From Aporrectodea caliginosa (taxonomy: Eukaryota > Annelida > Clitellata > Crassiclitellata > Lumbricidae), in assembly GCA_020284085.1 (NCBI GenBank), contig JACEVL010000979.1:62001-126000 (forward strand): a stretch of DNA of 64,000 nt, written 5' to 3'. How positions within the stretch are numbered: position 1 is the first letter of the stretch; every line of letters begins with the position of its first letter. Shown piece after piece: positions 11,515 through 21,631 of this stretch. The notes below the pieces were generated by a model that was not told the DNA's origin, did not search any database, and saw only the letters and a list, made by a program, of their open reading frames with translations. The position numbers were made by a program, and so were the translations under genes.

Positions 11515-12369
11515 ACGCTGCAGAGACTTAATCAATACAGGATAATAGTACATCTTGTTTTCTTCGCAAGATAACAACGACATCCACGCGCCACTGAGAA
11601 GGTCTTTGAGTCCCTTCGAAGATTCAACCGCCGAACTTTAGCACTGCTTGCCACCAAAATACTGGAAGAATCAGGACGACCTCAGCGATCAGCGTTTCAT
11701 CCATGGTACAAACGTCGAATGGTGCACACAAGAAATCCACAATTCAGGTCCTGTTTACCATCGTAAAAGGTAGAATATATAACAATAACAACATCAGCAA
11801 TAATGATAATAATGTTAATTCTGACACTGGCAAAGAAATACATGGGATGGACTAGACAGACTGGTTTGATCCTCGTCAATGTTTGATTGAAATCACATTT
11901 TTGTTTCTGTTCTTGAACATTAAATGTTGTATATATATATGACTCAGAAAATCCTCTACTTTATGAACAGATTGCTTAACACCATCTACTTGTATCTATA
12001 GTTTGTAAATGTAATGTAAAGTGTTCGAGCAGAAAATCAACTGATAGCCTTCAAACGTGAAAGCCTAGAACATAATAATGCTGTCGAAAATTCATTGAGG
12101 GTAGCAACTCCGCCATTACCGTACTCAAATGATGCCAGACCCAAGGTTGGATAAGGGAGGAGGGTGACTAATATAATCTTTGTTATAACACAGCATAGTT
12201 AAACAGAAACTGGCTACCTACAATAAAGAACAAGGCGCGGAGAGATGTTCCAGTGATAGTCGTGTAGTCATTTGATCGAGTTGCAAAATAAATGTCGTGA
12301 AAAACATTGTAGACACCTAGTAATTTATAAATGTGTGCAGGTAGAAGTTTTATATCGGTGTTAGAATAA
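11515..12369. other. No firm feature; possible transposase crumb near 11600-11700
   Basis: The plus-strand stretch RRFNRRTLALLATKILEESG (about 11612-11672) could be a fragment of a mobile-element protein but matches no family I can name. Nothing else is seen. Confidence 0.25.
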
Positions 12370-12377
12370 CTTTCTTG

Positions 12378-13712
12378 CCATGTGATTCTCGTTAACGATA
12401 ACGGTAATGAAAATGTTCGTTAACGAAAATAAAATGATTTCGTTAACGATAATTATAACTATAACTAAAAATATCATTAACTATAACTATAACTATAACG
12501 AAAATAACACTAACAAAAATTCATCGTTACTTTCGTTAATACCAAAAAATTAAAAGTTCAATATCGACAAACATGAGAACGTGAAAATGCTCCCAAACTA
12601 ATAGTAGGCCTATGTCTTCGCCACGGATTTTGGATTTGTGAATTAACCCAGTAGTAGTGGCGCATTTGATTAAATATAGGTATTTTTGTAAACATTTCTA
12701 TTGCGATTGCGACCCAGATTGATTAGCGCAAATTCGCAACTGAGTATAGGCCTAGTCGTAGTAATCTAGTAGTCAAAATGTCTTTAAAGACCTTGAGTGG
12801 CCGCAATTGTGGGAATGCTGTCTGGAGTCATTTCAAGTACGAATCAGTCCCAAAAAATTCCTATATCATCAGCTTTTTTGGTGCTAATGATGTTAAGAGG
12901 GGAAGTTATGTGGCTGGCTCATAGCCGGTAAAAACGTGGATAATCTATTCAATCATCTCAAGTATCACCATCCACCCACATTTTTTACAAAGAAGTATGC
13001 GCTCCAGAGAGTGATAGGAAGAGGTGTATAGAAGGGAACTGGCGAAGACAATCAAAATTAGTATGCAGTAAAATTAGCAGACTCAACTGTGCCAATGGAT
13101 CAATGTGTTTAGTGAATTTTGCGGACTTTACAACGTCCCTCTTTCATTCTAGATGTCATTTTATAGAAATATTTCTGTCTGTGAAGTATTTAATAAAAGT
13201 GCTTAAAATAGCGTCTAGCCGTGCTGATGTTGATGCAATATTTCACACTACAAGACTGAGGATTGAGGAATAATACATTTAAGAGATTGAGTGTTGTTAC
13301 AGTTTATACAATTATCGTAAAGGAAATTTATTCTTTATTTTTTTCCAAAGTGCAAACAATAATTAAAAGAGTAACATAACAGATCACTGGGCTACCCCTC
13401 GTTATCAGAATTGATGAATTTTTAGCATCAAGGTTAAGTGTATTCCTATTCTGAATGCATCCATTCTTCAAATCCTTTTGAGGCTCTAAGCAAATTGTGT
13501 AATGCGTCTTAATATGCACTGCTAATGCGACTGTAGGCAATTTCATGTAGCCTAATTGTAACTATAAGTAGTAACTAAAATAAAAATCCATTTAGCTATA
13601 ACTATAACGAAAAAATAATACTAACTATAACTGTAACTATAACTAAATTTAAAAACCATTAACTACAACTGCAACTGTAACTAAGATAAAATCTGTAAGG
13701 AGAATCACACTG
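12378..13712 (+). mobile_element. hAT-type DNA transposon relic B (TSD CTTTCTTG) with BED-finger remnant
   Basis: Perfect 8-bp target duplications CTTTCTTG (12370-12377 and 13713-13720) bound a 1335-bp element. The left end is CCATGTGATTCTC and the right end, read inward, is CAGTGTGATTCTC; both are followed by GTTA or CTTA. Just inside both ends are arrays of AACTATAACTA on the plus strand (12450-12545 and 13553-13680), in direct, not inverted, orientation. The interior keeps the N-terminal part of a hAT transposase gene. The element is decayed and internally deleted. Confidence 0.88.
12778..13003 (+). pseudogene. hAT transposase N-terminal remnant (BED zinc finger)
   Basis: From ATG 12778 the frame reads MSLKTLSGRNCGNAVWSHFK and stops at a TAG near 12928. 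After a frame change it resumes as KNVDNLFNHLKYHHPPTFF. VWSHF plus the distal H-L-x-x-H-H pair is the pattern of a BED zinc finger. The central CxxC pair is not intact (SFFGAND in its place). The rest of the transposase, including the catalytic region, is missing. Its position inside an 8-bp-TSD element supports the hAT assignment. Confidence 0.65.
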
Positions 13713-13720
13713 CTTTCTTG

Positions 13721-14494
13721 TGTTGACCGTTATGCTAATTATTTACACACTAGAACATCAAAATATTGTGTGCCTTTTCTCAAATGAATGCTACGCTACA
13801 AATCAGGCGAATCATCTATGAATGGCAACTTCGATCGTAAGCTTTCTGGCATAAGTAGGACATATAAATATGTATAATTATACACATGTATATAATTATA
13901 TTAATTATATATATTACAGTTGTTTAGTGAGACAAGCGATGCATAAAAAAATTCTCACCACATTAGTTCATGCTGTTTACAGACATTACTCTGAGGCAAT
14001 TTGGTTCTGAATGAATAGCTTCGTTTACGATCTGCCTATTTATTGACGTCACGCAAGCTTTTGAATCTGCTAATGGTTAGTCGATAAGCTTTGTTAAAAG
14101 CTGAAAGTGCGGCCCGTGTGACGCACAAGCTATCATATATTACAAAGGCTGGCGCTGTGCATGCGTAGACCTGCACTGGATTACAAAGACCATACTGAAG
14201 CTAATTGCAGAGACTACAGATCACAGAATGCCGGTTACCCGCTGTTGTTTATCGCCTGTTTATTTAGTGCAGGTACATAAATTTCTACTTCCGTGGGAAC
14301 CTATATATAATTATAATAAGAAATCGATCTTCTTTTGGATAATATTCAAAACTATACAATGAACTATAGCAACTTGTGTGAGAGATAATATTTTATAAGA
14401 TTTATCAGTTTTTAAAATTAAATTCTGTAAATTATAGTATGATCTAAATATATACACTTGCACCCCTCCCCCCCCGTGGTGTCCTTGTTGCCAC
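13721..14494. other. No recognised feature
   Basis: AT-rich intergenic DNA. A C-rich run (CCCCTCCCCCCCC) sits at about 14464-14476 immediately before repeat X copy 2. Confidence 0.4.
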
Positions 14495-15060
14495 ATCGTA
14501 TCTCTGCGAGAGAAAGACTGTTTTTGTCAACATCGTCTTAGACTAAAACATGCTTGAATGCTTAAAATCTTCCATACCTTTCTTAACATATTGATCGGGA
14601 CAGTAGGCATACGTAGCACCAGTTCTAGTAACGTATCGCCTGCTGCTGAATCAACGCTCGCAAACTGTGCTTTGGCATAATATATTCGTTATGACTATTA
14701 GTGAGGAGGATAAGGTCCAAAAAGGCAGTGCATTGTTCATCTTGTGGATAACAGCAACAAACTTTTTTTTATTCAAGAAAAACATATTTTAAGACTTTTC
14801 AGCGAGAGGCATCACTTTATTCATTTGGGAACATAACTTTAAAAAATATTGAAATGTGCCGTAAACGCGGTACTTTTTCTTTTAGTTCGACCATTTGTGC
14901 GGATTTTTTGTGCTATAAACAGACATGTTTAGGCGATAGCTAGAATTTCTTGTCAATAATCTTCATTTATCGGCGATCGTCAATCTTGTTTTCACATGTA
15001 TTTCACTTTAAATTGTGCAAAAGCGTCTATTTTCTATAATTTTTACAACGTATTTCTATT
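14495..15060 (+). repeat. Dispersed repeat X, copy 2 (longest)
   Basis: 14500-14680 matches copy 1 at 8430-8640. 14700-15025 matches 28140-28480 in inverted orientation, including shared blocks such as CGACCATTTGTGCGGATTTT and GGCGATAGCTAGAATTTC. The element is thus at least 560 bp. No ORF or terminal repeat is seen. Confidence 0.75.
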
Positions 15061-15670
15061 TTGTATCACTTGTAATTTAATGGCCGTTATTCTGTCAGTT
15101 ATTTCTACCACTGTGGTAAATTGGAAATTGAATGTCTGTTGTAATGTTTCTCTGTGAAGAGCTTCCAGTTAGTCATGATCTTTCTGATCAGTGTACGGTC
15201 AGGGTCAAGTTTATACTGACACACAGTAATAGTGACCAAGTCCTCAATGGTAAGAAAGAGATGAAAGAGATGGTTAACTGGAATCGTAATCCAGCCGTCA
15301 TCCCAGCGTCTTGGCCACAAATGTGACTTTTCATGACCTTTAGTAAGTAAGTAAGTAAGTATATCCTTTATTGAGAAGCACTAGCAAACGCACAGCAAAG
15401 GCTACATAGGTTTACCAAAGCATCATGAATTTCATGAGATATCTCCATAATGCAGCCTAAGTACCAGTCTCAATTGTGTATATAGTTTCAGCACAAGATA
15501 ATCTATCTTCTATTTGCCTCTAGCTGACTCACCAAAATAATTTGATTCCCGACATGTTAGCATCAGTGGCATAACAACCTAGCTGGGGGCCCTTGGACAC
15601 TGCTTGGGGGCCCTTACCCATTAACGAGACTAAAGAGTGAAAATAATGAGGAAGAAGAAGGAGGAGGAGC
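15061..15670. other. Intergenic, with a (TAAG)n LINE tail at 15341-15400
   Basis: (GTAA)n at 15341-15359 is followed by TATCCTTTATTG. Read on the minus strand this is an AATAAAGGATA...(CTTA)n LINE 3' end, like the one at 17671. Next come a G-rich stretch and (GAA/GGA)n at about 15645-15670 that abuts repeat Y. Confidence 0.5.
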
Positions 15671-15960
15671 AGTCACTTAAGCTAGCCATGGCCTCCCAGA
15701 ATCAGATAGCATAGAGTGCTATGACCATCCACAGTCCCCATAAATAACTAAGCACTGTGTAACACACAGAACAATAAACAAACACAATAATTAAGAAGAT
15801 GAATTGTAATCGTAAACTCAAAGTTTCTACTGTGCTACTCTAAAGCTAAGTGCAAGACATCAACTCATTAACAAGCAGTGTCGAGCAGAGGGTTGTTCAA
15901 AGATTGATGTCCAGTGGGGGTCCAAGTCCAGTTGCCAGTGAGATTTAGCAGAGCGACTGT
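15671..15960 (-). mobile_element. LINE 3' UTR fragment (repeat Y, copy 1)
   Basis: This ~290-bp segment is nearly identical to 26806-27092, where it follows the end of an L2-like reverse transcriptase ORF on the minus strand. It is therefore interpreted as that LINE's 3' UTR, truncated at its 5' side near 15960. Its 3' end abuts (GGA)n here and a 54-bp array in the other copy. Confidence 0.7.
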
Positions 15961-15984
15961 TAAGGCTGTCCGTCCTACAGGCCA

Positions 15985-16090
15985 AGTTGGATTAATTACC
16001 AGAATTCTTGCTTAAATAGAAGTTGGATTGACGAAAATAATCCCTGCTTAAATGAAAGTTGGAATGATGAAGATATTGCAGTGTAAGTAG
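15985..16090. repeat. TTGGATTGATGAAAA minisatellite, second locus
   Basis: Three degenerate copies of the ~40-bp unit seen at 6690-6940, directly beside LINE fragment Y. From 16091 to 16716 I see only AT-rich DNA with no recognised feature. Confidence 0.65.
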
Positions 16091-16716
16091 AAGTTGAATT
16101 CATGCAACGATTTTATGTCGGATTAATGTCGTACTACAGAATCTTCGGACTATCGAACCTTCGGACTATCGAACCTTTGGACTATCGAGGTGTAACCCTA
16201 TTGACACACTGCTTCGTTGCAGTGGATATCAAAACCCACGCCAAAACCAATTGTTCGGAGACAAAAGAAAAACTGCTTCCTGTTACAGAGTCTGCCTGTA
16301 GTCAACCGGCGTTTCATTGTAATTTGCTTTGCACGGCACTTTCATCGACATAAGCAAAGATTAGCCATCCCAGATGTTACAAGTCTCTCAGACATACTTT
16401 CCTTAGCTTATCTTTTTTATCACCTATCGATTTGAAAGAAGAAATAATAATAAAAAAATAGTAATAATAATCAACAATAGAAAGTAAGGAGGTTAATAAT
16501 AATAAATAAAGGAAAATTCAGCCTCTTCACTGTTTATCATAATACTATACAGGCCAAATATTTATATAGTAACATTCATATTAATGATAATAGTATGTAA
16601 TAGTATTACCAAATATTATTAAATATTATTACACAACTGTTTAACATGTTTAATGGCATAATTTATGTAGAACGGGTTGAACTATTGGCGCCTTTTAACT
16701 AACAGTTTCTGCTTTT

Positions 16717-17580
16717 TATCCATCTAGTTTAACTTACGGAAATCTTGAATATATGTAACTATGTTTGAGCCACAGGCTAAAAAGTCAAATCTTTCGACGA
16801 CTAATTCGATCACTTACAATCATTCAATCGTCATGAAACTTGGCAGATAGACTCGCCCTCGGAGACATTTCATTCTATAAAAATTTCAGCTCCCCAAAAA
16901 GGCTAGCTTATAGAATCGGGGACTCAACTTTTCGAATCGGGGAATCCCCTTTTCCCATACGCAGCGTTGCCATTGGCCAGCGTTGCCATTGGCCGCAACA
17001 AAAACGGGTGCGCTGCCTCATTAAACGCACGCTATGTTGTAAAATGAACGCGGACTATATATTTGTAGAGGTAACTGCTTCATAAGACGCATTATAGGAT
17101 ACTAGATGGATATAGTAAAAAACTTTGTTTTTACGGGCTGTATTTTATTATCCATCTACTTTAACTTGCGGGAATCTTGCTTGAATGTTTGTTTGTTTGA
17201 GCCACAGGCTAAAAGTCAAATCTTGCGACGACTAATTCGATCACTTACAATCATTCAATCGTCCTGAAACTTGGCAGATAGACTCGCCCTCGCAGACACT
17301 TCATTCTATCAAAATTTCAGCTCCCCCAAAAAGGCTAGCTTATAGAATCGGGGACTCAACTTTTCGAATCGGGGAATCCCCTTTTCCGATACGCAGCGTT
17401 GCCATTGGCCAGAGTTGCCATTGGCCGCAACAGAAACGGGCGCGCTGCCTCATTAAACGGACGCTATGTTGTAAAATGAACGCGGACTATATATTTGTAG
17501 AGGTTACTGCTTCGTAAGACGCATTATAGGATAGTAGATGGATATAGTAAAAACTTTGTTTTTACGGGCTGTATTTTATT
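16717..17580. repeat. Two tandem copies of a 432-bp unit
   Basis: Anchors such as GCCACAGGCTAAA (16769/17201) and GCAGCGTTGCCATTGGCC (16961/17393) are each 432 bp apart, and the copies are nearly identical over their whole length. Each has GGGGAATCCCC (a perfect palindrome), two GTTGCCATTGGCC blocks (inverted CCAAT boxes) and, about 80 bp on, CTATATATTTG. The ORFs across it are short. It may be a fragment of a mobile-element promoter or a local duplication. Confidence 0.8.
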
Positions 17581-17670
17581 TCTCTGTGTTGCTTTTAACC
17601 ATTTATACCATAAACATCAATTTATTGATCCAAACATTTATAAAGTAACATTTCGCTGTACAAAGAACAG

Positions 17671-17952
17671 TAAGTAAGTAAGTAAGTAAGAATGTTCTTT
17701 ATTAAACGCAAGCAAACGCTCAGCGCTTTACATACAAAGTCAGAAATAATTTATGTACAAAGAAAACGACAATTAGAGGAAAATTAAATCAACTAGAAAA
17801 CATATGTCTAACTGTACAACATCCTAGCTAAGAAGCCACGCCTGGTAAGGGAATCAAATCTAGGGAGAACACGGTTATGTGAGCGTGGGCGCAGGTCATG
17901 ACCAGTGCAATTGACAGGGGGGAGAAGGTCGTGGAGGGTGTGGCTAGTATTT
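17671..17952 (-). mobile_element. CR1/L2-superfamily LINE, 3' part (C-terminus, 3' UTR, (CTTA)n tail)
   Basis: Minus strand: TSHTLHDLLPP, then GHDLRPRSHNRVLPRF, then LARMLYS and stop. This is the usual C-terminal end of CR1/Zenon-like reverse transcriptase ORFs. A 3' UTR follows, ending AATAAAGAACATTCTTAC with (CTTA)n at 17671-17690. The fragment continues the ORF at 21632-23090; a DNA transposon (17953-21631) separates the two. Removing it with one ATTT duplication rejoins the frame (…ILTN + TSHTL…). Confidence 0.82.
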
Positions 17953-18322
17953 CGTCCATGGAATAACAGAAGGTCGTAAGTGGAACGACTTCGATTTTGA
18001 GATAATTGAGAAAGTAGTTTGACACTTTGTATCAAATCAGCGTTATTATATATAATAGTCATTTTGGTGGTGAATGGACTATAAAAACATGCAGTTTTCA
18101 GAATACAACTTTAATCTGAAAAAAAACACTGTTTAACTGGAATAGAAGTTACTTAAGCCCCTCTGTTTGTATAGCACGTCAGTATGGATAGACACTTACG
18201 CCCCTTATGTAAGAAGCACAACACTGTTTACTTTAATGCGGTAACAGACTAACCGCAACAGTAAATTACCACTATGCTACCAACACCAGTCAATGACAGA
18301 GAGAAACATGGAGACTTAACAT

Positions 18323-19868
18323 TTGACAAAAATCAAAAACAATCAATTGACCAATATCCCATTATGTCATCTAAGAGAATCGAGCAGAAGAGCTAACACT
18401 TTGCACTACTTTCTAACTTCTAGAGGCAAACAGATTAAAGTTTGTAAATCAGTATTCTTGTCGACACTTAATATCAGTGAGAAGTTGGTCAGATACACAC
18501 TGAGTAACATGACAGAAACTGGACATGCAAAACCAGATGGTCGAGGCCGTCATTCACCAGGAATAAAAAAACCAGAATTAATTCGTCAGTCTGTACGTGA
18601 CCATATAAATTCATTTCCCGTCATGGAATCACACTACTGCAGGAAAAGCACTACAAAGAAATATCTGGATAGTAAGCTAAGTATTACAAGAATGCATGAA
18701 CTATATGAAGAAAAGTGTGTGTCAACTCCTGACTTACAGGTCAAGTTCAAATATTACAGCAATGTATTTACAAGTGACTTTAACTTGTCATTTCATCGAC
18801 CAAAGAAAGACTTCTGCAATTTTTGCACCAAGTTTGCCAACTCTAGCAGTTCAGAGAAAGCTGAGCTAAAAGTTGAATACGATGAACATCATAAGCGAAA
18901 GGAAGCCATACGACAGCAAAAGCAACGTGACAAAGAACTAGCAAAATCAGATAAAGCGGTTGTTGCAATAACATTTTGATCTGCAGCAAGTTCTGCAAAG
19001 TCCACAACTTAATGTGTCATCACTGTACTATAAAAGAAAGCTAGCGACATACAATTTGACAGTATTCAGCTTAGGCGACAAGTCTGTTACATGTTACATG
19101 TGGCACGAAGCGATTGCAGGCCGAGGCAGCTCAGAAATTGCAACCTGTATTCAGAAGTTTTCAGCATCTCTGCCACAATCAGTAACACATCTAATTATGT
19201 ATTCAGATACATGAAGGGGCCAAAACAGAAACCAGCATTTTGCTAGTATGTGCTTGCAAGCTGTTGCCAATAGCAATCATCTGGAGTGCATTGATCATAT
19301 TTTTATGGAGTCTGGGCACAGTCAGATGGAGTGTGACTCTGTACATTCAGCTATTGAGTCGGCCGTCAAAAACAGAAACATCTATGCACCTTCTGATTAC
19401 TACCAAGTTGTTGGTATGACCAGACGTTCAAATCCATACACCGTTCAGACATTGTCAACGAGTGATATTCTCAACTACAAGTCGCTGTCAAAGCACATCA
19501 TGCGAAATCGATCAAAGAATACTGCCGGAGAAAATGTCCATTGGTTAAAAATAAAACACCTAATGTATCTGAAATCCACACCTTTTACAATCCACTACAA
19601 ATATGACATTGAAAATCCTATCTTCCTCAACATGAGTGTCACCGGTGCTGGTAAAGGACGTCGACCAATCACCATGCCTACCACGACAGTCCCATTATAT
19701 TCAGAACCAGTGGCGATATCCGAAGCGAAGTATCGGGATCTGCAGTCTCTGTGCAATGAAAGAGCAATTCCGCAAGATTACCATGCATTCTACAGTTCAC
19801 TATGTAACAACACCACAACTAGAAACTCGTTGCCAGAGCCTGATATGGAGGAAAGCAATGAAGACTAG
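18323..19868 (+). pseudogene. DUF7869-like transposase, C-terminal part, inverted and mutated
   Basis: The plus frame carries the family's C-terminal half: SSRRANTLHYFLTSRGKQIK, VCKSVFLSTLNISEK, SFHRPKKDFCNFCTKF (a CxxC pair), FDLQQVLQSPQLNVSSLYYK, YSDT-stop-RGQNRN, FMESGHSQMECDSVHSAIES and NIYAPSDYYQVV. YSD…GQN and the H…D…H block are the conserved core motifs. A frameshift lies near 18975 (DKAVVAITF to FDLQQ) and an in-frame TGA at about 19212 interrupts the YSD…GQN motif. The ATG-less start and the position opposite to the N-terminal exon show that this segment was inverted within the element. The stop is TAG at 19866-19868. Confidence 0.75.
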
Positions 19869-19901
19869 CAGCTGCGATTCTCTTTTGTTTCTATGTTTTT
19901 G

Positions 19902-20695
19902 CTTAGTAACAATATGCGAACAAATGAAATCCCTCTGTCTAGAATAGTCATGCATCATCCAAAAATTTCTGTTAATAACATTACGACTTCCTGTGGGTAG
20001 ATTTTCATTGCCATTATTCACACATTGGCCACACTGATGTTCCTTAACTGATCGAGCGACAACTGTTTTTCCAGAGATACTTACATACTGATCACCAGAC
20101 TGTCTCCGTCTTTTACGAATGTTCTGCTTCCATTGCTGGGGATTTCTGGTTCGTTTTCTGCCCTTGCGTTCACCCATCACAGACGCTGCAGTTTCGAGCA
20201 GTGATGATTCTGTGATATTAAGTTCTGTGTTGACCTGGTCACCACTCACAGACGCTGCAGTTTCGAGTAGTGATGATTCTGTGATATTAAGTTCTGTGTT
20301 GACCTGGTCACCACTCACAGACGCGAGTAGTGATGATTCTGTGATATTAAGTTCTGTGTTGACCTGGTCACCACTCTGAGTTTCGAGCAGTGATGATTCT
20401 GTGATATTAAGTTCTGTGTTGACCTGGTCACCACTCACAGACGCTGCAGTTTCGAGTAGTGATGATTCTGTGATATTAAGTTCTGTGTTGACCTGGTCAC
20501 CACTCACAGACGCTGCAGTTTCGAGTAGTGATGATTCTGTGATATTAAGTTCTGTGTTGACCTGGTCACCACTCACAGACGCTGCAGTTTCGAGTAGTGA
20601 TGATTCTGTGATATTAAGTTCTGTGTTGACCTGGTCACCACTCACAGACGCTGCAGTTTCGATAAGAGCATTTTCGACCTTTTCAACTTTCTTCC
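19902..20695 (-). pseudogene. DUF7869-like transposase, N-terminal exon (severed from its C-terminus)
   Basis: After an acceptor at 20695 the frame enters seven to eight copies of a 23-residue repeat (SGDQVNTELNITESSLLETA…), encoded by 69-bp DNA repeats. It then reads GRKRTRNPQQWKQNIRKRRR, VSISGKTVVARSVKEHQC, and NFWMMHDYSRQRDFICSHI. This basic and Cys-rich N-terminal block is typical of a widespread invertebrate transposase-like family (DUF7869 proteins, as I recall). Family similarity ends near 19902, exactly where the conserved C-terminal part should begin. That part is present instead on the plus strand at 18323-19868. The exon is therefore cut by an inversion and cannot encode a complete protein. 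Confidence 0.7.
20172..20660 (-). repeat. In-frame 69-bp tandem repeats within the transposase exon
   Basis: Seven full or slightly shortened units plus a partial one. Two units have internal 9-bp or 12-bp deletions near their junctions (around 20325 and 20377), and all keep the frame. The units are otherwise nearly identical, so the expansion is recent relative to the element's other mutations. Confidence 0.9.
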
Positions 20696-21287
20696 CTAAA
20701 ATTACAGAATTGACATAACGAATTCACAGCTACAATAGGAATACAGCATAAAGCGCCCTCTATTGCAAACTTAATTACATTAATGTTAATGTAAACGAAA
20801 TGAAAGATTTCACACTATTATTCCATTGCATTGCAAAGCAGTTTGTTTACCATTCCATGACTGAGAAAACTTCAAGAAGACAGCATAGTGATGGAAGGAC
20901 AACAAAATTAAATTAAATACAACTTCAGGATCAAGTTGTAAAATAAGTTAACTCGAAATAAATGCGACATAACGATAATAATACATTGGACAATACACAA
21001 GTATAATGTGACAATAGATACACGCACGAAAGTTAACAACTTCTTTAAACTGAGTTGACCAAACTTGCATTGCATTGTATTGTATGTGCAAAATTTATAA
21101 AGCGCTTTATTAACTTCTCAGAGGCGCTCTCGGTGCACGAGCTCGAGGGAAAGGAAATGCCGTGCCTGGGGGTATCAATTTCTAGTCAAATTCATTTAGA
21201 TTATTTTCCAACATATTCAACCCAACAGACTGCACTCTGTAACAAAATTAATACAAAGTTAATATTATAGTAACAGTAGTATCGTAC

Positions 21288-21381
21288 TTTTTGCAATGCG
21301 TTTATCGCCAGCAATCCATTCCGCGATAAGATGAGCAGCAGTTGTCGCTGAATATCGTCGACGTCGAGTTCTGTCAGCCAT
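21288..21381 (-). CDS. DUF7869-like transposase, putative first exon
   Basis: ATG at 21381 opens MADRTRRRRYSATTAAHLIA and continues to a donor-like AAAAA|GTACGA at 21288/21287. Thirty-one codons plus one base join in phase to an acceptor (ATTTTAG|GGAAG) at 20696/20695. The first exon has no family signature by itself; the call rests on phase, splice sites and position just inside the right terminal repeats. An alternative is that translation starts within exon 2. Confidence 0.45.
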
Positions 21382-21401
21382 TTTTCTTTCTTAGTTTCTG
21401 T

Positions 21402-21625
21402 CACTTACGCCCGTATCACTGTAGCTATAACACTTACGCCCTTCTGTGTCTCCATAAAATGTCAGCTGCGTACTTACGCCCTCCTATTACTGCATCTATT
21501 ACAACTATAAGCACGTCACTTGCTCCCGTTTGTTATTCTACAGATACTATCAAGCCGGAAGAACACGATAAGCATAGAATATCAATTTTTTAGAAATCTG
21601 TCACTTAGGCCCTTCTGTTATTCCA
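21402..21625. repeat. Subterminal CACTTACGCCC repeats of the DUF7869-type transposon
   Basis: Five variants of CACTTACGCCCTTCTGT occur at about 21402, 21431, 21471, 21515 and 21601. Two more, in the same plus-strand orientation, are near the left end (18150 ACTTAAGCCCCTCTGT and 18189 CACTTACGCCCC). The outermost pair is part of the terminal inverted repeats. They look like multiple transposase-binding sites. Confidence 0.7.
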
Positions 21626-21631
21626 TGGACG

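Larger units (their letters stand above)
17953..21631 (-). mobile_element. Complete-ended DNA transposon with DUF7869-like transposase gene
   Basis: Inverted termini CGTCCATGGAATAACAGAAG (left, 17953) and its reverse complement (ending at 21631) enclose 3679 bp. The pairing extends, with few mismatches, to about 31 bp (…CxTAAGTG). ATTT flanks both ends (17949-17952 and 21632-21635), a 4-bp target duplication. The target is a LINE ORF, which is restored in frame on excision. Inside are a first coding exon, a large second exon, and a C-terminal coding part that lies in the opposite orientation. A 4-bp duplication is known for Sola and some Academ elements, but I do not assign the superfamily. 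A short L2-type LINE tail (21060-21140, minus) is nested in its intron. Confidence 0.85.

Noticed and set aside
16940..17380. A true NF-kappa-B response element
   Set aside because: GGGGAATCCCC occurs in a duplicated noncoding repeat with no nearby gene; kept only as a motif observation.
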